Source: Candidatus Gastranaerophilales bacterium (GTDB lineage Bacteria > Cyanobacteriota > Vampirovibrionia > Gastranaerophilales > Gastranaerophilaceae). Taken from it: a stretch of DNA of 64,000 nt. The translations under genes and the position numbers were made by a program. Each line of letters starts with the position of its first letter. The stretch's first letter is position 1. The DNA lies in contig CALUWH010000001.1 in assembly GCA_944324435.1 (NCBI GenBank), positions 62,001-126,000 of the forward strand. The letters are read 5' to 3'. Shown here piece by piece: positions 41,192 to 49,453 of the stretch. The notes below the pieces were generated by a model. That model was given only the letters and a program-made list of their open reading frames with translations. It was not told the DNA's origin and did not search any database.

Positions 41192-43690
41192 ATGACAAAT
41201 AATAAGGAATCACATCCTGATAAAATACTTGTAAGAGGCGCAAGGGTACATAATCTCAAAAATATTAATGTTGACATTCCTCTTAATAAAATAGTAGGAA
41301 TCGCAGGTGTGTCCGGCTCAGGGAAATCCTCACTTGCACTTGGAGTTCTTTATGCAGAAGGGTCAAGGCGTTATCTTGAAGCCCTTTCTACATATACAAG
41401 ACGAAGAATGACTCAGGCTGCAAAAGCTCAGGTTGATGAAATCTTGTACGTTCCGGCAGCGCTTGCGCTCCATCAGCGTCCCGGAGTTCCAGGTATTCGC
41501 AGCACTTTCGGAACGGGAACAGAACTTCTTAACAGTTTAAGACTAATGTTTTCACGGCTTGCAAATCACAGATGCCCGAACGGACACTATCTTGAGCCGA
41601 CATTACTCGTAGCCGCCGAAAAGGAACTAGAATGTCCGGAATGCGGCGCCCGGTTTTATGCCCCTGGAGCTGAAGAGCTTGCCTTTAACAGTCAAGGGGC
41701 CTGTGAAAAATGCGGCGGTGTCGGGACAATAAGAATGGTTGATGAATCAACGCTCGTTCCCGATGAATCGCTTACTATAGATGAAGGTGCGGTGCTGCCC
41801 TGGAACTCATTGATGTGGTCTTTAATGACAGATGTCTGCAGAGAAATGGGAGTAAGAACCAATATTCCGTTTAAAGACCTGACTCCAAAAGAACGAGATA
41901 TTGTATTTCACGGACCTGCAGAAAAAAAACATATTTTTTATAAAGCAAAAAATACCAATCAGGCCGGAGAAATAGATTTTACTTATTATAATGCAGTTTA
42001 TACGGTAGAAAACGCCCTCAAAAAAGTCAAAGACGAGAAAGGGATGAAACGTGTAGAGAAGTTTTTGAAAGAAGATATTTGCCCCTCCTGCCATGGAACG
42101 CGGCTTTCAGAAGCCGCACGAGCGCCAAAACTTAGGGGGCTGTCACTGGATGAAGTTTGTAAAATGACATTATCAGAGCTTATAAAGTGGGTTGAAGAAG
42201 TTCCATCATCGCTGCCTCAAGAGATGCGGCCTATGGCGGAATCAATATGCGAGTCCTTTCAAGTAACTGCAAAACGTCTGATAGAATTAGGCTTGGACTA
42301 TCTTTCGCTCGACCGTACCGCCTCTACTCTTTCCACAGGGGAAAGACAGAGGATGCAGCTTGCACGTTCAGTCAGAAATCGCACCACCGGTGTTTTATAC
42401 GTTCTGGACGAACCGTCTATAGGTTTACATCCTGCAAATGTAAAAGGGCTTAATGCCGTAATGCATGACTTAGTATCAGATGGTAACTCCGTTGTACTAG
42501 TGGATCATGATACACAGATTTTATCCGAATCCGATTGGGTTATCGAAATGGGACCGGAGTCAGGCGCGGACGGAGGAGAAGTGATTGCTCAGGGAAGTAT
42601 TCCTGAAATATGCAAGAATTCGGAATCAAGAATAGCTCCATTTTTATCAGGGAAAGTTGATGCAGTAGTTCGTCCTCTCATGGAGAACTCTAAGCTTTTT
42701 GAAGCAGGAGAAATTTATCTTTCAACATCTTCCATACATACGGTTAAACCCCTGAACGTTCGTATTCCAAAGGGTAGATTAACAGCTGTAACCGGCGTTT
42801 CCGGCTCCGGAAAAACAACATTGATATTAGAGAGCCTAATTCCTGCTCTGGAAAATCATATCGCAGGTAAAAAGCTTCCCGAACACGTTAAAAATATCAC
42901 AGCAGAAGGCATAAAACACGTAAAACTTATCGATGCAACACCTATTGGTATTAATGTACGCTCTACAGTAGCCACTTATGCAAATGTCCATGATGAACTC
43001 AGAAAAGTTTTTGCAAGAACTGCAAGCGCAAAATCTCTCGGTTATAAAGCCGGAGATTTTTCTTACAATACCGGAAAACTTCGCTGCCCAAGCTGCGATG
43101 GGACAGGAAGCATCAGCCTTGATGTTCAATTTCTGCCGGATGTCGATATTCCTTGTCCTGACTGCAGGGGTACAAGATATTCAAAGCAGGCGGAAAATAT
43201 TAAATACGTTTCAAAATCAAAAAACGCATATTCCTTGCCTCAGATTATGTCAATGGATATAAATCACGCGCTTGAGGCTTGCAAGGATTTGAATGTTGTA
43301 AGACAGCGGCTTCAAGTATTAAAAGATTTAGGGTTAGGTTATTTAACGCTGGGAGAAGCAACTCCAAGTCTTTCCGGCGGCGAGGCGCAGCGTTTAAAAC
43401 TAGCATCAGAAATGGGACGCAGACAAGAAGATTCAATATTTGTTTTTGACGAGCCTACAATAGGATTGCACCCCCTCGATGTCCGTTCTTTAATCGGTGT
43501 TTTTCAGAAGCTGGTTGATAATAAAGCTACAGTTATTGTTATAGAGCACGATCTGGATTTAATAAAAAATGCAGATTATATTATAGATATGGGCCCAGGC
43601 GGCGGAGAAAAAGGAGGAACGGTTGTTGTGAGTGGAGACTTGCAAACTGTAGCCTCTTGTCCTAATAGTATTACGGGAACTTTTTTGTAA
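41192..43690 (+). CDS. UvrA2-type ABC ATPase (UvrA paralogue)
   Basis: 832 residues from ATG 41192, with AGAGGA upstream, against about 940 in canonical UvrA. Two ABC units: Walker A GVSGSGKSSL (about residue 50) and GVSGSGKTTL (about 540), signature STGERQRMQLAR and LSGGEAQRLKLASEMGRR, Walker B VLYVLDEPSIGLHP and FVFDEPTIGLHP. Zinc-ligand pairs CPEC...CEKC, CPSC and CPSC...CPDC are present. The part that binds UvrB in UvrA1 is much reduced. UvrA2 proteins are linked to drug tolerance or DNA-bound adduct removal in some bacteria. The gene is alone; uvrB is not here. Confidence 0.9.
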   Translation: MTNNKESHPDKILVRGARVHNLKNINVDIPLNKIVGIAGVSGSGKSSLALGVLYAEGSRRYLEALSTYTRRRMTQAAKAQVDEILYVPAALALHQRPGVPGIRSTFGTGTELLNSLRLMFSRLANHRCPNGHYLEPTLLVAAEKELECPECGARFYAPGAEELAFNSQGACEKCGGVGTIRMVDESTLVPDESLTIDEGAVLPWNSLMWSLMTDVCREMGVRTNIPFKDLTPKERDIVFHGPAEKKHIFYKAKNTNQAGEIDFTYYNAVYTVENALKKVKDEKGMKRVEKFLKEDICPSCHGTRLSEAARAPKLRGLSLDEVCKMTLSELIKWVEEVPSSLPQEMRPMAESICESFQVTAKRLIELGLDYLSLDRTASTLSTGERQRMQLARSVRNRTTGVLYVLDEPSIGLHPANVKGLNAVMHDLVSDGNSVVLVDHDTQILSESDWVIEMGPESGADGGEVIAQGSIPEICKNSESRIAPFLSGKVDAVVRPLMENSKLFEAGEIYLSTSSIHTVKPLNVRIPKGRLTAVTGVSGSGKTTLILESLIPALENHIAGKKLPEHVKNITAEGIKHVKLIDATPIGINVRSTVATYANVHDELRKVFARTASAKSLGYKAGDFSYNTGKLRCPSCDGTGSISLDVQFLPDVDIPCPDCRGTRYSKQAENIKYVSKSKNAYSLPQIMSMDINHALEACKDLNVVRQRLQVLKDLGLGYLTLGEATPSLSGGEAQRLKLASEMGRRQEDSIFVFDEPTIGLHPLDVRSLIGVFQKLVDNKATVIVIEHDLDLIKNADYIIDMGPGGGEKGGTVVVSGDLQTVASCPNSITGTFL

Positions 43691-43782
43691 CAGCGAAAAC
43701 TTGAAGACTTTTAGGGTTGAAGAGTAGTTTTTGGTTTAGTAGTTGAGAAGAAATTTAAACTCTAATCACTAAATATAAAAAA

Positions 43783-43824
43783 CGCTCTCATGTAACACAA
43801 TACATATTGTGTTACATGAGAGCG
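43783..43824 (+). repeat. Perfect 20-bp palindrome (left end of element)
   Basis: Arms CGCTCTCATGTAACACAATA (43783-43802) and their exact reverse complement (43805-43824) surround the bases CA. Left-side A-run (TAAAAAA) makes it look like a terminator for the minus strand. It lies 92 bases after the UvrA2 stop. Confidence 0.9.
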
Positions 43825-43877
43825 CCTCGACATCCATGATAGCATATATCACTGGGTTTGTGAAGAGGCGCTCTTTT
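43819..43877 (+). terminator. Long-loop hairpin, possible terminator after the UvrA2 gene
   Basis: AGAGCGCCTC (43819-43828) is the reverse complement of GAGGCGCTCT (43865-43874), followed by TTTG. It shares bases with the right arm of the palindrome at 43783-43824, so the two hairpins exclude each other. Confidence 0.5.
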
Positions 43878-44072
43878 GTTGTGCGAGGCCCAAAATCCTC
43901 ATTTTTGCCCAATTTTTGCAAAAAATCCACTTTCTGAAACTCTTGTAGCGCTTACCTTCCAGCCCAGCCCACGCGTACAAGCCTGTAGCAGAAATTCTTA
44001 GGCGGACGTGGAATTTTGAAATCGGCTTGTAGTCTTACCAAGAAGCCGGCCCAATGTCTACGTGCGTAGCAC

Positions 44073-44100
44073 ATGTAACACAATATGTATTGTGTTACAT
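44073..44100 (+). repeat. 13-bp palindrome (right end of element)
   Basis: ATGTAACACAATA (44073-44085), TG, then the exact reverse complement (44088-44100). It is the same core as in 43783-43824; its centre TG is the complement of CA, so it is an inverted copy. Flanks differ from the left end. Between the two palindromes (about 250 bases) no gene was seen. Confidence 0.85.
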
Positions 44101-44140
44101 TAGAGCAAAATAGAAGAGATGAAAAGCGAGGAATAATTTA

Positions 44141-45709
44141 ATGAAAAAACGCGGATTTACTTTAGCAGAGCTATTAATAGTTCTCGGAATAGCAGGTGTT
44201 GTTGCGGCGGTAATACTTCCTGCAATAAACGGATTAATGCCGGATAAAACTAAAATTAATTATCTAAAAGTATATGATGAGCTTGGTAAAAATATAAAAG
44301 CTTTAACCTCAGATTCATCAATCTTTCCTGTTTTACTCAAAGAAGGAAGCACAGACATCGATGTAAGCAGGTACCCTCTTGTGAATAACTCTCAGCCATT
44401 AAAGGCACCATTTAAGGATGACACAAAATATTCAGGCGATAAGAAGCTTTGTAATTTGCTAGCACATACGTTTGGTGCGGATTCATGCAGTACAACATCT
44501 TATCCCGATAAATCCTCTTTTACAACCTCCAACGGCATGGAGTGGTGGATAAGTCAGACAAAAAGAGAGATTAATACAGCCGAGAACAAAATATCTTATC
44601 AGACAGATATATATGTAGATGTTGATTCATCAAAGAAATCCTCCAACTGTATGTATGGTGAGGACAATTGCAAACAGCCTGACCGGTTTAAGTTTTTACT
44701 TGCGGCGGATGGGAGATTGGTACCTGCCGATCCTGTTGGTGTACATTATATTAACACAAGGAAGAATCTTCTTAAAAAGAATTTTAATCCAGAGGGCGAA
44801 GTCCTTGCGAGTTTGGATGACAGGTTGTTAAACAAAGATTATCATTTATTTGAAGATAATGAGCAGAGTAGCAATAATGGAGATTCATCCGGTAACAGCT
44901 CTGATTCCGGCAGTGATGGCTCTGAAACAGCCGAGTTGAAACCGACTGATAAAAAATGTTCATGCCTTGGTTATTGTACCTTAGAAGAGCTTGGGCAGTT
45001 AAACATGGTCTGTCTAGATGAACCGGACTATGATATTAGCTATATAGCTTTACACTATTTTGATAGGGATAGGGGAGATTTTAGCACGACTTATACAGGA
45101 AGTCACTTACAGGGGATTTTTGATAATGGTTACGGAGTGCGCTTTGATTACTATCAAAGCCTTGGCGTAGATGTTAGCAAGACAAAGACTGAGGTGAAAG
45201 TCTATTATGATGTATTTTATGTTTGTGCAGCATACTGGGATGATGATTATGTATATTCAGGAACAACATGTTATGTAAATGATAAATATAAAGATTTTTT
45301 TAATAGCAAAATTGTTACCTCAGCTTATAAAACAACCCGGGATAGTGAATACAAAGATGGACATATATCATGGGCTGTTCCAGAATCGATTAAGGTAGAC
45401 AGTATAGTTTATGTACAAGACTGGCGTGAACCAATAGGTGTATTTACATTAAAATACAATACCCTACTTATGGCACATCCTCATGCTGAACGTACAATAT
45501 TATACAATCCTCTTGAGCGTACAAATTTGAATGTGGAAGATCCGAATTTAAAGTATGCATATGTGAGATTGTTCTACTCTAATGTAGAACCCAGATATGA
45601 CTTGAAAAATGTTTACTTTATTAGCCCAGATGTCCCTGCTCACGGCTTTGGGCTTAATTATGATGTCCCTTGGGAACAAGTTAAGGCCTGGGTGAATAAA
45701 GATACTTAA
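44141..45709 (+). CDS. Large prepilin-like protein with two-part ectodomain
   Basis: 522 residues, more than twice the usual pilin size. MKKRGFTLAELLIVLGIAGVVAAVILPAI is a typical prepilin leader (cut after Gly5, Phe at +1, Glu at +5). Residues about 30-230 form a pilin-like domain ending in DRFKFLLAADGRLVPADPVG, with Cys pairs. A Ser/Asn/Gly/Asp-rich linker (about 240-265, SNNGDSSGNSSDSGSDGS) leads to a second domain of about 250 residues rich in Tyr and Asp, probably beta-structured, with its own Cys. Size and the linker suggest a pilus tip adhesin; this is inference. It is preceded by the palindrome element. Confidence 0.75.
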   Translation: MKKRGFTLAELLIVLGIAGVVAAVILPAINGLMPDKTKINYLKVYDELGKNIKALTSDSSIFPVLLKEGSTDIDVSRYPLVNNSQPLKAPFKDDTKYSGDKKLCNLLAHTFGADSCSTTSYPDKSSFTTSNGMEWWISQTKREINTAENKISYQTDIYVDVDSSKKSSNCMYGEDNCKQPDRFKFLLAADGRLVPADPVGVHYINTRKNLLKKNFNPEGEVLASLDDRLLNKDYHLFEDNEQSSNNGDSSGNSSDSGSDGSETAELKPTDKKCSCLGYCTLEELGQLNMVCLDEPDYDISYIALHYFDRDRGDFSTTYTGSHLQGIFDNGYGVRFDYYQSLGVDVSKTKTEVKVYYDVFYVCAAYWDDDYVYSGTTCYVNDKYKDFFNSKIVTSAYKTTRDSEYKDGHISWAVPESIKVDSIVYVQDWREPIGVFTLKYNTLLMAHPHAERTILYNPLERTNLNVEDPNLKYAYVRLFYSNVEPRYDLKNVYFISPDVPAHGFGLNYDVPWEQVKAWVNKDT

Positions 45710-45748
45710 GGATGTTATTGGAACTGATGTTGTAAAAAAAATCTAAAT

Positions 45749-45889
45749 TTGAGTAAACTTTTAGCGGTTTCAAATCTGAAGCCTCTCTATATAGAAGAGA
45801 CATTCGCATGGCTTTTACATAAAGATATTAATGAAATTATTGGAAGCGATTTAGCTAAAATGTCAAAATATGTAAAAGTTGATAGGTGA
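45749..45889 (+). pseudogene. Short coding remnant of 46 residues
   Basis: From TTG 45749 the frame reads SKLLAVSNLKPLYIEETFAW and ends EIIGSDLAKMSKYVKVDR at a TGA. The bases just before (45709-45743), in another frame, give KDVIGTDVVKKI, similar to KDINEIIGSDLAKMSK, so a repeat unit of an old gene may be left here. It has a coding look (no rare codons) but no good start or Shine-Dalgarno. Family not known. Confidence 0.3.
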
Positions 45890-45891
45890 TG

Positions 45892-46569
45892 TCAACACAT
45901 AACAATCCAGAGCAGGCTTCTTGTGAGCCTGCCTAAATATATGGCAAGGATTGAAAAGAATATGTCGTACAAAACCTGAACACCGCTTTGAGAAGATATC
46001 CAGCTTGTAATCAAATACATCGGTGCATGACGAAGTGTTGCAATAAAAAGCATATACAAAATTCCCAGTATATGAATGGTGACTACTCCCATAACTGCAA
46101 TTAGTAATATTCTCAAAAAATCCGTTTTACCTTTGAGGAGTGTACCGGCAAAAAATATCGCCGGAATAAACGCCAAAATATAGCCAAATCCATATTCAAA
46201 CATATAATCAATACCGCCGCCAAGCGCAAAAATAGGGAAAAATAAGCCTAGAATAATATACATTAGTATAGAAAGTATCCCGAATTTTCTGCCCAGAAGA
46301 GCGACAATAAAAAATACTACGGGGATTTGAGGAATATACTTATATGATTTTATAAAATGGTGTAGAATCTCATGTTCGCTTACGTCCCCGGAGAGAAAAG
46401 TCAAGGTATCCAGAGGAATGTAAGGATGAATTATCGTAACCTGGGTGAACGTTGCAACTATAATAAACAAAACACATAGGCAGGTTAAAATAAGCGTACC
46501 TAAAGTTATTTTAATAGGTTCGCCTTTGTATTTAAAACTGTCTATTTGTTTTGCAACCCTTTTACTCAT
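45892..46569 (-). CDS. bioY: BioY-family biotin transporter component
   Basis: 225 residues with five to six membrane helices. KYIPQIPVVFFIVALLGRKFGILSILMYIILGLFFPIFALGGGIDYMFEYGFGYILAFIPAIFFAGTLL contains the P-x-P-x-x-x-x-x-x-L-G-R-x-x-G and the G-G-x-x-Y-x-x-x-x-x-x-G-Y motifs of BioY, the S-component that binds biotin in an ECF transporter. The ECF ATPases are not in the window. It overlaps the preceding rimI gene by 4 bases. Biotin specificity is by family. Confidence 0.8.
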   Translation of the reverse strand: MSKRVAKQIDSFKYKGEPIKITLGTLILTCLCVLFIIVATFTQVTIIHPYIPLDTLTFLSGDVSEHEILHHFIKSYKYIPQIPVVFFIVALLGRKFGILSILMYIILGLFFPIFALGGGIDYMFEYGFGYILAFIPAIFFAGTLLKGKTDFLRILLIAVMGVVTIHILGILYMLFIATLRHAPMYLITSWISSQSGVQVLYDIFFSILAIYLGRLTRSLLWIVMC

Positions 46570-47102
46570 TTTATTTCAATTAATTTTTTTAGTTTTTCTA
46601 TGTTTTCTTGATACTTCAATCTAAATTTGTCATAAAAAATATTTTCAGTCCACATAATAAGAGCATCCTCATTATTGTCTTGATAATACCCTTTTCTGGT
46701 TCCGAGAGACTGAAATCCGTATTTTTCGTACAATTTTATTGCAGGTGTATTAGATACTCTGACTTCCAGAGTTAAATACTTTACCCCGTCTTTGTAACAA
46801 TCTTCTATCATCCTGTGAATAATTGCTTCTCCGATATGATTTCTCAAAAACTTTTTTTTCACTGCAATAGTAGTTATATGCCCTTCATCAATAATATGCC
46901 AGGTTCCTGCATATCCTGCAAGTTCACCCTCCGGAGTTTTTGCAACATAATACTTTGCAAGATTATTTGACATCTCATCATAAAAAGAAGATTTTGCCCA
47001 GTGGTGTTTGCCGTAAGCTTCTTTTTCTATTTCGACAACACCTTCAATATCTTCTTTCTGCATTTTGGTAATATAAATTTCTGAAACTTTTACTAAGGAC
47101 AT
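46566..47102 (-). CDS. rimI: Ribosomal protein S18-alanine N-acetyltransferase-like GNAT
   Basis: 178 residues from ATG 47102 (MSLVKVSEIYITKMQKEDI). The GNAT core is clear: EGVVEIEKEAYGKHHWAKSSFYDEM (substrate part), HITTIAVKKKFLRNHIGEAIIHRMIEDCYKDG (acetyl-CoA pyrophosphate loop, where Arg-Asn-His-Ile-Gly-Glu matches Q/R-x-x-G-x-G/A), LTLEVRVSNTPAIKLYEKYGFQSLGTRKGYYQDNNEDALIMW. The end motif is that of RimI. Start is within the HicB-like gene by 10 bases. RimI also acetylates other proteins. Confidence 0.85.
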   Translation of the reverse strand: MSLVKVSEIYITKMQKEDIEGVVEIEKEAYGKHHWAKSSFYDEMSNNLAKYYVAKTPEGELAGYAGTWHIIDEGHITTIAVKKKFLRNHIGEAIIHRMIEDCYKDGVKYLTLEVRVSNTPAIKLYEKYGFQSLGTRKGYYQDNNEDALIMWTENIFYDKFRLKYQENIEKLKKLIEIK

Positions 47103-47365
47103 AAACTTTCCCAATCAATATCGTCTTCCGTCTCTTCGCCCGGCTCAACTATATGGTCGCCGTCTTCAAGCATTAGCATTAGAGACAACCTAAGCTGTTT
47201 TTTGTAATTTTCAAGCGCCTTTTCCCTTGTTTTTGCGCAAAAAGCAAAACTCGGAATCTCCTTAATTTCAATGTAATGATAAGGGTTACCGTTAAAATCC
47301 AAATCAGTACCTTCAATCAAAGTCCAATCAAGGTTCATATAATAATCTAAGTCTTTATTAGTCAT
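47093..47365 (-). CDS. Orphan HicB-like antitoxin domain protein
   Basis: 90 residues. HYIEIKEIPSFAFCAKTREKALENYKKQLRLSLMLMLEDGDHIVEPGEE is the partial RNase-H-like fold of HicB: Y-x-x-x-x-x-E-x-P, then the T-x-E/K-A-L-x-N helix and the D/G-x-x-I-x-x-P end. No HicA toxin gene is beside it and no DNA-binding tail is present. It overlaps rimI and the GerMN gene in one operon. It may be a stand-alone regulator rather than an active antitoxin. Confidence 0.7.
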   Translation of the reverse strand: MTNKDLDYYMNLDWTLIEGTDLDFNGNPYHYIEIKEIPSFAFCAKTREKALENYKKQLRLSLMLMLEDGDHIVEPGEETEDDIDWESLCP

Positions 47366-47960
47366 CCAGAGACCTCTCTGTTAATGGTTGTTTAATCATA
47401 ATTCCTTCTCCGCCTATCACATTTGCCTGTTTCCCGTTTATATACAAATACACAGGGTCTTTTGTATTGGCTTTCGCTGTTTTAATAAGTTGTCTTAATC
47501 TGACATAAAGACTTTCAGTACCGCCTCCGCCTTCAAATGCCGGTGATAAATCAATCAAAACGCTGCCTTCACCTTCTCTGATTGAAAGGATTTTTGTTCC
47601 TGCAGGAATTTCGGAAGTAAACCCTTTTGATTTTTCCCAATTGGAAGGAGCCTTTATCAACTCTTTTATGGCATAAGCAAAACAGGATTTTTCAATAGCG
47701 GTATCACATTCTCTGTTAACAGAGCGCAGTTTCCCCTGAGAATCAGATACAAATATTTTTACAGTCCTAACCTCGTGTTTTTCATTATCCACAGGAGGCT
47801 GAGGCTCTTCGACAAGCGGCGGAAGCTCCTGAATCTCAGAATCCGGCGTTTTATTTGTAAAATCAAATTTAAAATCTCCTTTGTTAAAAAACGAAAAGTA
47901 AACGTAAGCAACTGATATTACAATCAGAATAAACAAACCAAGCTTTTGGGAAAAATTCAT
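47358..47960 (-). CDS. GerMN-domain membrane-anchored protein
   Basis: 200 residues. An N-terminal anchor (LGLFILIVISVAYVYFSFF), a Pro-rich spacer (about 45-60) and a GerMN domain: TVKIFVSDSQGKLRSVNRE, CFAYAIKELIKAPSNWEKSKGFTSEIPAGTKILSIREGEGSVLIDLSPAFEGGGGTESLYVRLRQLIKTAK. GerMN domains occur in GerM and LpqB and are found in envelope or cell-wall proteins. Located in an operon of small envelope proteins. Role unknown. Confidence 0.85.
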   Translation of the reverse strand: MNFSQKLGLFILIVISVAYVYFSFFNKGDFKFDFTNKTPDSEIQELPPLVEEPQPPVDNEKHEVRTVKIFVSDSQGKLRSVNRECDTAIEKSCFAYAIKELIKAPSNWEKSKGFTSEIPAGTKILSIREGEGSVLIDLSPAFEGGGGTESLYVRLRQLIKTAKANTKDPVYLYINGKQANVIGGEGIMIKQPLTERSLDD

Positions 47961-47963
47961 AGT

Positions 47964-48785
47964 TTAGTCTCCTTCTACAAATATTTTACCATTAATTTGC
48001 ACTTTGTTATCAACAATATTTACATTTTCAAGTTTAGCGTTACATTTCTTTGTATCAAGCAGTTTTAAGGTGAAATCAAGTGGGTTCAGCAGATTAATCA
48101 AATTTGCGACCTTGTTGGTAGACAGGTTTCCATATACATTGTCGACTTTCACGTTTGCAGCCTTAATTTGTCCCTCCTGAACCTTGAAATCAGATGATGA
48201 GACAAAAACCCTGTTTTTAGAAGACGGCGCTATTGGAAAATTATATTCGGTCAAAATATAAATCCTGTTATTTCTTATTTTCGTGCTTACACCTTTTATC
48301 TGGAAGAGCGGATACGCTATATCATTAACCTTATTCAAAACTTTCTGGTAATCGCTGTGCTTGAGAGCAACATTCATAGCCTCTTCCGAAAACTTGAGTT
48401 CATAAGCAAACTTCATATCAGACTTAAACGCCGGAGGGTCTTGGGTGTAGTCAATATAGTTATAATCGCTCAGAGTCCTAAGCTCTATATAATCAAGCGG
48501 TATATCCTCAATAACGACATCGCTGCCCACGATTTCGAGGTATTTAAAAATACCTTTCTTCATACTTGATAAGGTATATCCGGTAAATTTAACATCAAAA
48601 TCAGCGCCTGTATCTTTTTTCAGAGATTTTTTGATAACTCTTTCCGCCATACTCTCTGCAATCGGATTCATAATCGCAAAATGCTTGTGATTCTTCAAAT
48701 ATTCCTGCGAGTATTTATCCTGAGCAAACACCATACCTGATGTCATAACTCCAAATGTAAGGAGTAACAATAAAATCTTTTTCAT
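47964..48785 (-). CDS. LmeA/DUF2993-family exported protein
   Basis: 273 residues from ATG 48785 (the ATG at 48791 lies too close to AAGGA). A signal peptide (KKILLLLLTFGVMTSGMVFA) is followed by AESMAERVIKKSLKKDTGADFDVKFTGYTLSSMKKGIFKYLEIVGSDVVIEDIPLDYIELRTLSDYNYI and the later RNNRIYILTEYNF ... VDNVYGNLSTNKVANLINLLNPL, the two beta parts of DUF2993. The LmeA member in mycobacteria binds phospholipid; in cyanobacteria the family is common. Periplasmic lipid binding is likely. Confidence 0.78.
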   Translation of the reverse strand: MKKILLLLLTFGVMTSGMVFAQDKYSQEYLKNHKHFAIMNPIAESMAERVIKKSLKKDTGADFDVKFTGYTLSSMKKGIFKYLEIVGSDVVIEDIPLDYIELRTLSDYNYIDYTQDPPAFKSDMKFAYELKFSEEAMNVALKHSDYQKVLNKVNDIAYPLFQIKGVSTKIRNNRIYILTEYNFPIAPSSKNRVFVSSSDFKVQEGQIKAANVKVDNVYGNLSTNKVANLINLLNPLDFTLKLLDTKKCNAKLENVNIVDNKVQINGKIFVEGD

Positions 48786-48799
48786 ACACATAATCCTTG

Positions 48800-49414
48800 T
48801 TATTTAGTATTCTCCGCAACTCCCTTAAAAAATTCGTCCGTAATAATCTGGGAGTATTTTTTCTTTTCGCCAATAGAAAACGCCAGTTTTTCTGCTCCGT
48901 CAGAAGTTGTAACACTTGAGACAACGCCTGACACATCAGAAAACGGAAGCTTTGTAACCTTTGCTTCAAACTTGGCATAAGGAACTTCTTTGCCGTACAC
49001 AAGCATAGTTCCTCTGTCGGTAATCTTTATATCCTGAACGGTTATTGCCTGATATTTAAACTTGTCTGCTAAATCTTTAAGCTTTTTATCAACTTCGCTG
49101 CTTTTTATATCAGCCTGAGTGAGCAGCGGTTTTTTGCCGGAATCAACAATAAGCATTTTTTGTCCGGAAGCTTTATGTTCCGCAAGCACAGCCTTGTATC
49201 CTGCAAGATTAACGGCGTTGTCAATCTGGAACTCCTCATTAAGATTAGAAAAGTTCCCTATTTTTTTTGCACTTTCAAAAGCTTGTTCCTGAATAAAGTT
49301 TGTAATGCGAACTTTTATTGCCTCAACATACTTCTGTCCGCCGATTGCATTAAACCCTATAAATGCAAGAACGAGAAGAAATGCGTTAAAAATTATCTTT
49401 ATTAATTTAAACAT
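48800..49414 (-). CDS. Membrane-anchored hypothetical protein
   Basis: 204 residues from ATG 49414 (MFKLIKIIFNAFLLVLAFIGF); a GTG at 49423 is possible, and neither has a good Shine-Dalgarno. One N-terminal membrane helix, then a soluble domain with no recognised motif: YVEAIKVRITNFIQEQAFESAKKIGNFSNLNEEF, ILIVDSGKKPLLTQADIK, VPYAKFEAKVTKLPFSDVSG. It begins the operon of lmeA, GerMN, HicB-like, rimI and bioY; its promoter overlaps that of the divergent mutS. Probably extracytoplasmic. No function suggested. Confidence 0.75.
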   Translation of the reverse strand: MFKLIKIIFNAFLLVLAFIGFNAIGGQKYVEAIKVRITNFIQEQAFESAKKIGNFSNLNEEFQIDNAVNLAGYKAVLAEHKASGQKMLIVDSGKKPLLTQADIKSSEVDKKLKDLADKFKYQAITVQDIKITDRGTMLVYGKEVPYAKFEAKVTKLPFSDVSGVVSSVTTSDGAEKLAFSIGEKKKYSQIITDEFFKGVAENTK

Positions 49415-49417
49415 TAC

Positions 49418-49446
49418 TTGCACCCGTTTTAAATCTTATGTACAAT
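49418..49446 (+). promoter_or_regulatory. Promoter of mutS, close to the start codon
   Basis: TTGCAC (49418-49423), 17-base spacer, TACAAT (49441-49446). The mutS ATG is at 49454, only 7 bases further on, so the mRNA would begin at or within a base or two of the start codon. Confidence 0.5.
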
Positions 49447-49453
49447 TATAACT

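Noticed and set aside
43783-44106. Insertion sequence with transposase
   Set aside because: No transposase frame lies between the palindromes; at most a MITE-like element.
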